NCBI GenBank assembly: GCA_051531935.1
Contig: JAOPTR010000016.1
Span: forward strand, 248,001 to 312,000
Source: OCS116 sp051531935
GTDB lineage: Bacteria > Pseudomonadota > Alphaproteobacteria > Rhizobiales > OSC116
Direction: 5' to 3'
Length of the DNA: 64,000 nucleotides
Position numbers and translations under genes: made by a program. Shown here piece after piece: positions 51,218-59,798 of this stretch. Within the stretch, counting starts at the first letter, position 1; every line of letters starts with the position of its first letter. The notes under the pieces are model-generated. The model saw only the letters and a program-made list of their open reading frames with translations. It did not search any database and was not told the origin of the DNA.

Positions 51218-52614
51218 GCCAAACTTGGTAGCCAAAGAACGATGGCAGGAAACGCCACAAGCAGTGCAATTGTTACCGCATCAGCGAGAAAAAACGGCAT
51301 CACGCCACGGAAGACATCTTGCACTGTTAGATCATCTCGCACGCCTGCGACCACAAAACAATTGAGGCCAATGGGCGGCGTTATGAGACAAAACTCGGCC
51401 ATTTTTACCACCAAGATACCAAACCAAATGGCGCACATAGTGCCGTTCATACCAAACGCACTATCAGCGGCTGATACATATTCGCCACCATTAAGCGCCA
51501 TGACAGCAGGGTAAACCACAGGCAAAGTTAGCAACAACATGCCGATGGCATCCATAAACATGCCAAGCACCGCATAAGCGAGCAATATGAGTATAAGTGT
51601 GAGCATTGGTGGCTGATCAAGGCCTGAAATCCAATCGGAAAATGCTGATGGTAGATCGGCAAAGCCTAAAAAGCGGACATAGATTAATACGCCCCAAATG
51701 ATGGTGAAAATCATAACCGTCAGTTTTGCGGTTTCGAGCAGTGCAGATTTTAATTCTGGCCAGCGCATGCCTTTAAACACTGCCATAACAAAAACCACAA
51801 ATGCACCCAAAGCTCCGCCCTCTGTAGGCGTACCCCACGCATCGCCACCAAACGGATTATAAACAAAAACAATGATGATAAAGACCACAAAGAAAATAGG
51901 TAATGCGGGTGGCAATGAAGCAAAACGCTGCTTCCAAGTATAGCCAGTTACAGGTGGGCCGAAGTTTTTTATCGCCAACGCCATGCCGATGATGAGCGCG
52001 GTATAAACAAATGCTGAGAACACGCCCGGAATGAAACCTGCGAGCAATAACATACCTACATCTTGCTCGACAATAATGGCATAAATTACTAAAATTGCGG
52101 AGGGAGGAATGAGCGATGCCAATGTGCCTGCCGCTGCAACCACACCTGCTGCAAAGCGTTTATCGTAACCTTCCTTGAGCATTTCGGGTATGGCGATGCG
52201 GGCAAAAACCGCTGCGGTTGCAACTGACGCGCCAGAAACGGCCGCAAAGCCTGCTGTGGCAAAAACTGTGGCAACGGCCATACCGCCTGGCACCCAACCA
52301 ATCCACCGTTTTGCGGCCTCGAACAATGCTTTTGTGAGGCCTGCATGATAGGCCAAATAGCCAATCAGAATGAAAGTGGGAATGAGCGACAAGGCGATGG
52401 ATGAAACTTTACTATGTGGCACTTGGCCTGCGGTTTTAACCGCGACAGTGAGCGCCCACATAAAATCATCAGGGTCATACCCTTTTTTTGCCCAAAAAAT
52501 CCAGATAAGGCCAACAAGGCCAGACAGGCCGGCAGCAAAAGCCACGCGCATACCTAAAATTACCATGACCAACATGAAGCCAGAAACGATTAAGCCAATA
52601 TCAATAGGTTCCAT
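51214..52614 (-). CDS. TRAP transporter large permease (DctM)
   Basis: This 466-aa inner-membrane protein has about twelve helices and the DctM signatures GASVATAAVFARIAIPEMLKEGYDKRFAAGVVAAAGTLASLIPPSAILVIYAIIVEQ and GMFMDAIGMLLLTLPVVYP. Near the C-terminus, EFCLITPPIGLNCFVVAG matches the family. It uses the sodium gradient to import a carboxylate delivered by the DctP protein. It overlaps the dctQ-type gene by one base. It converges on the aminotransferase gene. Confidence 0.92.
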   Translation of the reverse strand: MEPIDIGLIVSGFMLVMVILGMRVAFAAGLSGLVGLIWIFWAKKGYDPDDFMWALTVAVKTAGQVPHSKVSSIALSLIPTFILIGYLAYHAGLTKALFEAAKRWIGWVPGGMAVATVFATAGFAAVSGASVATAAVFARIAIPEMLKEGYDKRFAAGVVAAAGTLASLIPPSAILVIYAIIVEQDVGMLLLAGFIPGVFSAFVYTALIIGMALAIKNFGPPVTGYTWKQRFASLPPALPIFFVVFIIIVFVYNPFGGDAWGTPTEGGALGAFVVFVMAVFKGMRWPELKSALLETAKLTVMIFTIIWGVLIYVRFLGFADLPSAFSDWISGLDQPPMLTLILILLAYAVLGMFMDAIGMLLLTLPVVYPAVMALNGGEYVSAADSAFGMNGTMCAIWFGILVVKMAEFCLITPPIGLNCFVVAGVRDDLTVQDVFRGVMPFFLADAVTIALLVAFPAIVLWLPSLA

Positions 52615-53246
52615 TAATCTGCTCCCCCTGTGACGGTTTTAGCTTCGCGTGCGGCTTGTTCGGCTGCACTTTCGACCAATGGCACGGCCACTGGTGCGGT
52701 AGAATTATTTACAAAAGCACGGCAAAAACCCCAAATTTGCAACGCAAGCCGCAAACTTAATACGAAAAATGCAATGGGCGCTAACAATTTGGCAGGCCAT
52801 ATCGGCAATGCAATGTCTATGCTGCTATCGCGACTCCAGAGTGGTGCTGCAAAATCGAAACTTCTTAAAAAATGGGAATATGTACCCCAAACCAGAAGAA
52901 TCATTAGAATTAGAATAAGTGTTGTAGTGATAATTTCGGCCATCCATAATGAACGGCCGCGCAAAGCGCCAACCAAAATATCCATACGGATGTGCCCGCC
53001 ATCACGTTGGGTATAGGCAACACCCATAAACGCAATAAGTGGCATAATTTGCTCGATCCAATCGACATATCCCGGCAATGGAATGCCAAAAAAATTACGC
53101 CCACTGACCGAAACAACGGCCAGAACCATAAGTGAGAACACCGCAAGGCCTGTCACCAAAGCTAGAAAGCTCTCTAATTTATGTAGTTTTTGGTCGAGAA
53201 AACTCAATGTTGAGCCATCCTCTAACACCGATGATGAAGCCGCCAT
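52614..53246 (-). CDS. TRAP transporter small permease (DctQ)
   Basis: The 210-aa protein has four membrane helices and the DctQ pattern (ESFLALVTGLAVFSLMVLAVVSVSGRNFFGIPLPGYVDWIEQIMPLIAFMGVAYTQRDGGHIRMDIL). A basic-acidic soluble tail of about 40 residues follows the last helix. It lies between the binding protein (65-bp gap with a terminator) and DctM. Confidence 0.9.
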   Translation of the reverse strand: MAASSSVLEDGSTLSFLDQKLHKLESFLALVTGLAVFSLMVLAVVSVSGRNFFGIPLPGYVDWIEQIMPLIAFMGVAYTQRDGGHIRMDILVGALRGRSLWMAEIITTTLILILMILLVWGTYSHFLRSFDFAAPLWSRDSSIDIALPIWPAKLLAPIAFFVLSLRLALQIWGFCRAFVNNSTAPVAVPLVESAAEQAAREAKTVTGGAD

Positions 53247-53257
53247 ATAGCACCTAT

Positions 53258-53295
53258 AATAAAGAAAACCGCCGCAAAAGTTAATTTGCGACGGT
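53258..53295 (-). terminator. Intrinsic terminator between TRAP binding-protein and DctQ genes
   Basis: Bases 53268-53278 pair with 53285-53295 (11 bp, one G-U on the minus-strand RNA, 6-nt loop), followed on the minus strand by TTTCTTTATT. Partial termination would raise the binding protein over the permeases. Confidence 0.8.
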
Positions 53296-53311
53296 GTATT
53301 GAGTGGCTAAA

Positions 53312-54319
53312 TTATTTTGCCAATGTGCTGATCACAAGATCGTATAAATCTTGTGCCGGTAAACCACGTGCGTTGTTGGTTTTAATCCAATCATCAACTG
53401 CAGGTTTTGCAGCTGCTGCACGGAATGTAGCTAAATCTTCATCTGAATAGGAGATTTGTTCAACACCATTTGCATCGAGTTTTGCCCACCAAGCATCCAT
53501 TGTTTTGCCGTTATATGTTTCCACATAATGTGCCAAAGATTCATCTACAGAACCTAACAATGCTTCTTTATGTGCGGCTGAAAGGCCTTCCAAAGCATCG
53601 GTATTTACCACCACTGGGCAATTAACTGTGCCCGGGTTTAGGTTTTTCGTCCACCATTTCGATGGCTCGATTGTGCCAAATGACAAGTGAGCGTGTGGTG
53701 CGAATGCAACCGCTTTAACCACACCGCCATCTAGTGCTTGGCGTGTTTCGGTAGCCGTTACAGAAGTTGGCACTGCGCCCAATTTTTTAAGAGCTGCGCC
53801 TACGCCGCCAACAGCACGAACTGTGAGGCCATCAAAATCGGCCAATGCTTTTGGTGCATCGCCTAAGCCTGCAATGTTATATTGCGGTAGTGGGGATGGC
53901 ATAAGAAGAGTTGCGTTCCAACGTGCTAGGTCTTTAATTGTGGCAGGGTGAGCATAAACTGCTTTACTGACTTTGATTTCTTCTTCTAATGAAGACACGC
54001 CCAAAAATGGTAGCTCTAAAACTGTGATTGATGGGTTTTTATCGCGATGATAACCTGCACAGAATTGTGCCATTTCGAACGCGCCAATTGAAATACCGTC
54101 TAGGTTTTCGCGGTTTTTAGACAAGCCGCCATAGCTGATATTTAATTTGAAATCGCCATTTGTTTTGGCATCTACCAATTCGGCAAGTTTTTCGACATGT
54201 TCCGTGAACGCGCGACGTTTACCCCAAACGGAAACATTCCAAGTTTCGGCAACAGCTTGGCCTGCAAATGTAATTGCAAAGGCCGAAATTGCCAATGTGG
54301 CCATATGTTTTTTGATCAT
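53312..54319 (-). CDS. TRAP transporter substrate-binding protein (DctP)
   Basis: This 335-aa secreted protein has a signal peptide (about 1-24, ending AVA) and a TRAP DctP fold: LSKNRENLDGISIGAFEMAQF, FDGLTVRAVGGVGAALKKLGAVPTSVTATETRQALDGGVVKAVAF. The Arg in LTVRAVG is the usual carboxylate anchor of the family, so the ligand is probably an organic acid. A GAGGGAGAA ribosome site lies before the ATG, and a perfect palindrome sits just upstream of it. First gene of the operon with dctQ and dctM. Confidence 0.9.
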   Translation of the reverse strand: MIKKHMATLAISAFAITFAGQAVAETWNVSVWGKRRAFTEHVEKLAELVDAKTNGDFKLNISYGGLSKNRENLDGISIGAFEMAQFCAGYHRDKNPSITVLELPFLGVSSLEEEIKVSKAVYAHPATIKDLARWNATLLMPSPLPQYNIAGLGDAPKALADFDGLTVRAVGGVGAALKKLGAVPTSVTATETRQALDGGVVKAVAFAPHAHLSFGTIEPSKWWTKNLNPGTVNCPVVVNTDALEGLSAAHKEALLGSVDESLAHYVETYNGKTMDAWWAKLDANGVEQISYSDEDLATFRAAAAKPAVDDWIKTNNARGLPAQDLYDLVISTLAK

Positions 54320-54341
54320 TATAATTCTCCCTCTTTATATA

Positions 54342-54362
54342 ATTCATTCATTTTGAATGAAT
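54342..54362. promoter_or_regulatory. Palindrome upstream of the TRAP operon
   Basis: A perfect 9-bp inverted repeat (54342-54350 and 54354-54362, 3-bp spacer) built on ATTCATTCA lies 22 bp before the dctP ATG. Its position between promoter and ribosome site suits a repressor operator. It does not recur in the adc-lrp gap. Confidence 0.5.
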
Positions 54363-54451
54363 ATGTTAGGAAAGCAATATAAACTAACAAAATAACCGCA
54401 AACTAAGGGTTTTCCCTGATTCAGTTATACACATTATGCGTGGTACAATAG

Positions 54452-55306
54452 TCATGTACTACATACTAAGACTTGGAACTCTGCTTCATTTAGAATGCGA
54501 ATACTGTGGCCGCTTTGGTTGAAATTTTCGGCTTGAATGTGTTTTGTGCTTTTGCCGATTGTTGATTTTGTTGCCGCGCCTACAATGAGGTAATTTGTAT
54601 GCCATTGAACCGACTTGCTAAATATACAACCGCTGTTTGCGGCTAACTTTAGTGCTTGGGCGCGGGTGATTGACAATTTACCTGTGAACGCGATTGTATG
54701 GCCGACAAGAGCGCCATGAGGATTAGGAATAGGGTTTTGATTTTGCTTGGATTTTGGGGTTTTTGACTTTTTGACCTTTACGGGCAAATTAAACCAATAT
54801 TGCGGTGTTGTTTCTGTATCAATGAGGGCGGCACTCATAATCGCACCACAAGCTTTTGCATCTTCAAGCGCATCGTGATGATTGAATTTAAAGCCAATAA
54901 ATTGGCAAACATTGGCTAAACCATAGCTCGCTAAAGGGATATGCCCCCAAGCTTTACGGGCTATTTTGCAAGAATCTAACCATTTATTATCTATGCTTGG
55001 TAAGTTGAATTTTTGGCATGATTTTTCGATTGCGGTTTTATCAAAAAATGTATGACTGACCACAAATTTATCACTCAGCAGAGCAAAAATTTCTTTATAT
55101 ACTTGTTCAAATGTTGGTGCGTTTTTAACATCGGCCTGTTGAATGCCATGAATGCGGATGTTGAAATAGTTAAAATCTTCTTTTGGATTAATAAGCGACG
55201 ACCATTCACTTACCAATTTTCCATTGGCATATGTGGCAATGCCGATTTGACAAATAGACGCAATATCACCATTTGCTGTTTCGACATCTATTGCCACATA
55301 ATCCAT
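54452..55306 (-). CDS. DEDDh 3'-5' exonuclease with C-terminal BRCT domain
   Basis: The 284-aa protein has an N-terminal DnaQ-like exonuclease (about 1-165) with metal-binding residues in IDVETAN (ExoI, Asp and Glu), VVSHTFFDKTAIE (ExoII) and HHDALEDA (ExoIII His and Asp). A basic linker (about 175-195) leads to a BRCT domain (about 200-280; GHTIAFTGKLSITRAQALKLAANSG, TNYLIVG). Exonuclease-BRCT fusions occur in bacteria; a role in DNA repair or proofreading is inferred. It starts 10 bp after ureG on the same strand with AAAGGT upstream, so it is probably read through from the urease operon. Confidence 0.88.
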   Translation of the reverse strand: MDYVAIDVETANGDIASICQIGIATYANGKLVSEWSSLINPKEDFNYFNIRIHGIQQADVKNAPTFEQVYKEIFALLSDKFVVSHTFFDKTAIEKSCQKFNLPSIDNKWLDSCKIARKAWGHIPLASYGLANVCQFIGFKFNHHDALEDAKACGAIMSAALIDTETTPQYWFNLPVKVKKSKTPKSKQNQNPIPNPHGALVGHTIAFTGKLSITRAQALKLAANSGCIFSKSVQWHTNYLIVGAATKSTIGKSTKHIQAENFNQSGHSIRILNEAEFQVLVCST

Positions 55307-55316
55307 ATTTTACCTT

Positions 55317-55925
55317 TTATAATCCGCCTGCTTCAACGATGAAATTGCGGACTTCTTGTACGCTTTTGCCAGCTTTTACGTTGGCGAATAGGAAGGGGCG
55401 TTCTTTGCGCATAAGTTTACTGTCCCTATCCATTACGCCTAGATCGGCACCGACTAATGGAGCTAGGTCAATTTTGTTGATGACCAACAAATCTGACCTT
55501 GTGACACCTGGGCCGCCTTTGCGGGGGATTTTATCGCCTGCGGAAACATCAATTACATAAATAGTGATGTCGGCAAGTTCGGGTGAGAAAGTTGCAGAAA
55601 GGTTATCGCCGCCTGATTCGATGAAAATCACATCTAGATCGGGGAACTTCTCGTTCATTTGTTTGATGGCGGCTAAGTTGATTGAGGCATCTTCTCGAAT
55701 TGCCGTGTGGGGGCAACCGCCAGTTTCGACACCCATAATGCGGTCGGGTGATAAAGCACCAGAACGCGTTAAGAATTCGGCATCTTCTCTTGTGTAAATG
55801 TCATTAGTGATGGCACCCAGTGAAAACTCGTTGCGCATCATTTTGCACAAAGCATCGGTTAATGCGGTTTTACCAGAGCCAACAGGGCCGCCAATGCCTA
55901 CTCTTAATGGTCCATTTTTTGTCAT
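55317..55925 (-). CDS. ureG: Urease accessory GTPase UreG
   Basis: UreG drives nickel insertion into urease by GTP hydrolysis. The 202-aa SIMIBI GTPase has a P-loop (GIGGPVGSGKTALTDALC), ITNDIYTREDAEFL, the nickel-site Cys-Pro-His in GGCPHTAIREDASIN, FIESGGDNLSATFSPEL and the base-specifying NKIDLAP. It overlaps ureF by 4 bp. It is the last urease gene before the exonuclease gene. Confidence 0.95.
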   Translation of the reverse strand: MTKNGPLRVGIGGPVGSGKTALTDALCKMMRNEFSLGAITNDIYTREDAEFLTRSGALSPDRIMGVETGGCPHTAIREDASINLAAIKQMNEKFPDLDVIFIESGGDNLSATFSPELADITIYVIDVSAGDKIPRKGGPGVTRSDLLVINKIDLAPLVGADLGVMDRDSKLMRKERPFLFANVKAGKSVQEVRNFIVEAGGL

Positions 55926-56602
55926 GATCGGAATAGCCTTGTATATTGAGTTTCGTGTTGCATGCTGGTTAGATCGACCATCATGGTTGAAGTGGTTAGA
56001 TTTTGATAATCTGTAGTGAGTGCTTTTTGTGCGGTTTGCGCCACAAGGGGCGCAAGGGCAGATATTATACGCTGCCCATCGGTTTGGCCAAATGGCACAA
56101 TGCGCACCAATGCCGATGACATATTGGAGACAAAGCCGTGCAAAAATGCGGTGACTGTTGAGTTTAAATCAATGGCCGCTGCACCTGCTGCCGCGCCCAC
56201 AACCACCGCATAGGGGTATGGGCCTTGCCATAATTTGTTAATTTTCCAAAGCTCTGAATCGGCTTCTACATTTTGAATGATTTCGAGAAATGCCGCGCCT
56301 TGGGATTCGCTCTCGAGCCGTAATTCTGCTGTACCACAAAAAGCAGTTGCATATTCGATGAGGTCTTTCAATTTTTTATCATCCAAATTTACTGCCGCGC
56401 GATAGGCTTCAACTAGAAACACTGCATCGGCCAAGCCATTGCCTTGGGTGATGATATCTTTTATCCATTCGATCGACTCGGCAACATTGGTGATGGCTTC
56501 GATTTCGAACGCGTTTTCTAAGCCATGGCTATAGGTATAGGCGCCAACGGGGTAAGAAGGTGAAAACCATGTTTGTAATTTGTAGATTGAATCAATGGTC
56601 AT
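55922..56602 (-). CDS. ureF: Urease accessory protein UreF
   Basis: UreF is the helical scaffold that links UreG to the UreD-bound apo-urease. The 226-aa form begins with MTIDSIYKLQTWFSPSYPVGAYTYSHGLE, the normal family start. The reading is open 22 codons further upstream, but that part is only the His-rich end of ureE in another frame. Other markers are LWQGPYPYAVVVGAAAG and a C-terminal MVDLTSMQHETQYTRLF. It overlaps ureE by 11 bp and ureG by 4 bp. Confidence 0.93.
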   Translation of the reverse strand: MTIDSIYKLQTWFSPSYPVGAYTYSHGLENAFEIEAITNVAESIEWIKDIITQGNGLADAVFLVEAYRAAVNLDDKKLKDLIEYATAFCGTAELRLESESQGAAFLEIIQNVEADSELWKINKLWQGPYPYAVVVGAAAGAAAIDLNSTVTAFLHGFVSNMSSALVRIVPFGQTDGQRIISALAPLVAQTAQKALTTDYQNLTTSTMMVDLTSMQHETQYTRLFRS

Positions 56603-57113
56603 GATTATGCCCGTGCGAATGTCCATCATCATGGCTATGATCAGAGCTGTGACCATGATCGTGGCCATGGGTGCGTCCTAGGCCGTATGCACCGCCCTCG
56701 GGGTTAAACGGCTCACTAATATGTTTTACATCGGCATGCATTTTGCCCAACATATCCTCGATCACATGATCTTGCTTAATGAGCAGACGTGTTGGTTCGA
56801 CCTGAACAGGCAAATGACGATTGCCCAAATGATAGGCAATCACGGTGAGCCTATGAGTACTATCGGCTTTGACTTGTAGCAGATTTTCCTCTGCGGCAAC
56901 GACCTCTACGCTATTGCCATTTTCGAGCAGCAAAAAATCGCCGTGCTCAAGCACAGTGGCTTTTGGCAGGTCGATCAGGAATTTTTCACCATGCACAGTT
57001 GTGAGCATTTTACGGCGCAAATAGCGTTCCTCGTAATCCAAAGTCACAATATCCCATGCGGTGCTTTGGTTCGCATTTGGCTTTACAAGTTTATGAGCAA
57101 CTAGTTTTGGCAT
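56592..57113 (-). CDS. ureE: Urease nickel metallochaperone UreE
   Basis: UreE delivers nickel to the UreGFD complex. The 173-aa protein has the N-terminal peptide-binding domain (LDYEERYLRRKMLTTVHGEKFLIDLP) and the metal-binding domain (ITVIAYHLGNRHLPVQ, with the dimer-interface His). A C-terminal tail (about 146-173) has 11 histidines alternating with Gly, Asp and Ser, as in E. coli-type His-tailed UreE. The tail is a nickel store. The coding end of the tail overlaps the ureF start. Confidence 0.95.
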   Translation of the reverse strand: MPKLVAHKLVKPNANQSTAWDIVTLDYEERYLRRKMLTTVHGEKFLIDLPKATVLEHGDFLLLENGNSVEVVAAEENLLQVKADSTHRLTVIAYHLGNRHLPVQVEPTRLLIKQDHVIEDMLGKMHADVKHISEPFNPEGGAYGLGRTHGHDHGHSSDHSHDDGHSHGHNHDH

Positions 57114-57410
57114 TTACAGGGTTTCAACCTCGTCAGGGTGAATGACCTCGATTTTTCGGCCAGTGATATATTGCCCGCCAGCCTTACTCCAAACAGCCAT
57201 ATACGGCCGATCAAAATGCAGTGTCAAATCTTCACGGGTTTTCCAAGATTCGACAAATGTGAGTGTATTTTCATCTTCTACCGATTGATTAAGCTCATAG
57301 CTGATGCAGCCTGGCTCGGCTCTTGTACTTTGTATACACGGCAAAGCCGCAGCGATGACTTTATCGGCTGTGCCTGCTTGAACATTGATGGTTGCGATTA
57401 CATAAATCAT
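57114..57410 (-). CDS. ABM-domain (YgiN-like) putative monooxygenase inside the urease operon
   Basis: This small 98-aa protein has the dimeric ferredoxin-like ABM fold: MIYVIATINVQAGTADKVIAA, TRAEPGCISYELNQSVED, LTFVESWKTREDLTLHF and the end strand. Relatives include quinol monooxygenase YgiN and haem-degrading proteins; catalysis is not assured. It sits between ureC (15-bp gap) and ureE (no gap), so it is surely co-transcribed with urease. It is not a known urease maturation factor, and its role here is unclear. Confidence 0.82.
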   Translation of the reverse strand: MIYVIATINVQAGTADKVIAAALPCIQSTRAEPGCISYELNQSVEDENTLTFVESWKTREDLTLHFDRPYMAVWSKAGGQYITGRKIEVIHPDEVETL

Positions 57411-57425
57411 TTAATTTTCCTATTT

Positions 57426-59135
57426 TTAGAACATGAAGTAGCGTTGCGCCATTGGCAACACTTTGGCTGGCTCGCAAGTGAGTAATTCACCATTGGCACG
57501 CACTTCATAAGTTTCGGGATTCACTTCAATTTCTGGTGTTAGATTGTTAAACACCATATCTTTTTTACTGATGCCTGAACGGGTATTTTCGACCGCTATC
57601 AATTGCTTGTTTAATCCTAAGTCTGCTCGCAAGCTCGATTGACTGGCTGCGCCTGATACAAATGTAACACTGCTAGCTGACAAAGATGCGCCATAGCTAG
57701 CAAACATAGGGCGGTAATGCACAGGTTGCGGGGTTGGGATGGAGGCATTTGGATCGCCCATTGGAGCCGATGCAATGCTGCCCATTTTTAAAATCATATC
57801 GGGTTTAACGCCAAAAAAGGCCGGAGACCACAATACCAAATCGGCTAATTTACCCACTGCGATAGAGCCAATGTCTTTGCTCATGCCATGGGCAATGGCA
57901 GGGTTGATTGTGTATTTGGCAATATAGCGTTTCACACGGAAATTATCATTATCGCCTGTTTCTTCGGGCAAGGCGCCACGTTGTTTTTTCATTTTATCGG
58001 CGGTTTGCCAAGTGCGAATGAGCACCTCGCCAACACGCCCCATAGCTTGGCTATCGGATGCGATGATTGAGAATGCGCCAATATCGTGCAGGATATCTTC
58101 GGCAGCAATGGTTTCCTTGCGAATGCGGCTTTCGGCAAATGCTATGTCTTCTGGGATTGAAGGATCTAGATGATGGCAGACCATCAGCATATCCAAATGT
58201 TCCTCAATCGTATTGACTGTATATGGCCGTGTGGGATTGGTGGATGACGGAATGACATTTAGCTCGCCACAGATTTTGATGATATCTGGAGCATGACCAC
58301 CGCCCGCACCTTCTGTATGGAAAGCATGGATGGTGCGGCCTTTGAAGGCATCAGTTGTATTTTCAACAAAACCAGATTCATTAAGTGTATCGGTATGGAT
58401 CATCACTTGCACGTCCATATCATCGGCCACACCTAGGCAGCAGTCTATGGCAGCGGGTGTTGTGCCCCAATCTTCGTGCAATTTAAGTGAGCATGCGCCC
58501 GCTTCAACTTGTTCGATCAAGGGTTGTGGCAATGATGCGTTGCCTTTACCTGCGAAAGCCAAATTCATTGGAAATGATTCGGCCGCTTGTAGCATGCGCC
58601 CCATATGCCACGAACCAGGTGTGCAAGTTGTTGCGTTGGTACCTGTTGCGGGGCCTGTGCCACCACCAAGCATGGTTGTAATGCCGCTAACCAGTGCTTC
58701 TTCAATCTGCTGGGGGCAAATAAAATGAATGTGGCTATCGAAACCACCAGTGGTGAGGATTTTACCTTCGCCAGCAATAACTTCGGTAGACGCACCGACG
58801 ATGATATCGACACCTGATTGTGTATCGGGGTTACCCGCTTTACCGATGGAGGCAATGCGGCCATCGCGCAAGCCAACATCGGCTTTATAGATGCCTGTTA
58901 CATCGACAATAAGTGCATTGGTGATAACCGTATCAACAGCGCCTTGCGCGCGTGTGAGTTGGCTTTGCCCCATGCCATCGCGAATGGTTTTACCACCGCC
59001 AAATTTAACTTCTTCGCCATAAGTTGTGAGGTCTTTTTCGACTTCAATAATGAGATCTGTATCAGCTAGGCGGACTTTATCACCTGTTGTGGGGCCATAC
59101 ATCGAAGCATATGATGAACGTGAAATTGTGACCAT
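57426..59135 (-). CDS. ureC: Urease subunit alpha (UreC)
   Basis: This catalytic subunit hydrolyses urea to ammonia and carbamate. The 569 residues hold the full di-nickel site: His135/His137 (SHIHF), the carbamylated Lys218 (SLKLHEDWG), His247 and His273 (IHTDT, AFHTEGAGGGH) and Asp361 (ASDSQAMGR). The mobile flap carries Cys320-His321-His322 (MVCHHLD). The end is the usual AQRYFMF. It overlaps ureB by one base. Nothing essential is missing, so the enzyme should be active. Confidence 0.97.
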   Translation of the reverse strand: MVTISRSSYASMYGPTTGDKVRLADTDLIIEVEKDLTTYGEEVKFGGGKTIRDGMGQSQLTRAQGAVDTVITNALIVDVTGIYKADVGLRDGRIASIGKAGNPDTQSGVDIIVGASTEVIAGEGKILTTGGFDSHIHFICPQQIEEALVSGITTMLGGGTGPATGTNATTCTPGSWHMGRMLQAAESFPMNLAFAGKGNASLPQPLIEQVEAGACSLKLHEDWGTTPAAIDCCLGVADDMDVQVMIHTDTLNESGFVENTTDAFKGRTIHAFHTEGAGGGHAPDIIKICGELNVIPSSTNPTRPYTVNTIEEHLDMLMVCHHLDPSIPEDIAFAESRIRKETIAAEDILHDIGAFSIIASDSQAMGRVGEVLIRTWQTADKMKKQRGALPEETGDNDNFRVKRYIAKYTINPAIAHGMSKDIGSIAVGKLADLVLWSPAFFGVKPDMILKMGSIASAPMGDPNASIPTPQPVHYRPMFASYGASLSASSVTFVSGAASQSSLRADLGLNKQLIAVENTRSGISKKDMVFNNLTPEIEVNPETYEVRANGELLTCEPAKVLPMAQRYFMF

Positions 59136-59452
59136 TATAACGCCCCCTCAAGTTTACCTTGGATTTTTTGATTGAAACCATAAATTGTGCGAGCGCCACC
59201 GATGGGAATGAGCACCACATCACGACTTTGACCTGGCTCGAACCTAACGGCTGTGCCTGATGCAATGTCTAAACGAGTACCGCGTGCGGCTTCTCTGTCA
59301 AATTCCAAACCTTCATTGGTTTCGTAAAAGTGATAATGAGAGCCCACTTGTATTGGTCTATCGCCTGTATTTGAAACGTTGAGCGTGATGGTTTTCGCGC
59401 CTACATTTAATTCGATATCGCCATCTTGAATGATAAATTCGCCTGCAATCAT
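59135..59452 (-). CDS. ureB: Urease subunit beta (UreB)
   Basis: This 105-aa structural subunit is all beta-strand. It has the signatures GEFIIQDGDIELN, VSNTGDRPIQVGSHYHFYETN, FDREAARGTRLDIASGTAVRFEPGQSRDV and GGARTIYGFNQ. It lies 10 bp after ureA and shares its last base with the ureC start (TAATG). Confidence 0.97.
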   Translation of the reverse strand: MIAGEFIIQDGDIELNVGAKTITLNVSNTGDRPIQVGSHYHFYETNEGLEFDREAARGTRLDIASGTAVRFEPGQSRDVVLIPIGGARTIYGFNQKIQGKLEGAL

Positions 59453-59462
59453 GTCAATCTCC

Positions 59463-59765
59463 TCATCTTATCGGTTCGTGAACGGTGACTAATTTCGTAC
59501 CGTCTGGAAAAGTAGCTTCTACCTGTACGTCATGAATCATTTCGGCAATGCCATCCATCACATCATTACGGGTTATGACTTTTGCGCCTGCTTGCATTAA
59601 ATCGGCAACGCCCCTACCATCTCGTGCGCCTTCGACCACAAAATCGGTAATCAAGGCTATGGATTCGGGATAATTGAGTTTAACGCCGCGCTCTAAACGG
59701 CCGCGCGCTACCATTGCAGCGACGGAAATAAGCAATTTATCTTTTTCTCTGGGTGTTAACTTCAT
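59463..59765 (-). CDS. ureA: Urease subunit gamma (UreA)
   Basis: This 100-aa structural subunit is of normal length. The markers are LTPREKDKLLISVAAMVARGRLERGVKLNYPE, ESIALITDFVVEGARDGRGVADLM and a late VEATFPDGTKLVTVHEPI. It follows ureD by 33 bp with a GGGAAG-type ribosome site and begins the structural ureABC block. Confidence 0.97.
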   Translation of the reverse strand: MKLTPREKDKLLISVAAMVARGRLERGVKLNYPESIALITDFVVEGARDGRGVADLMQAGAKVITRNDVMDGIAEMIHDVQVEATFPDGTKLVTVHEPIR

Positions 59766-59798
59766 ATTCTTCCCTCTTTTTGCCTTATATGTTGCGCG

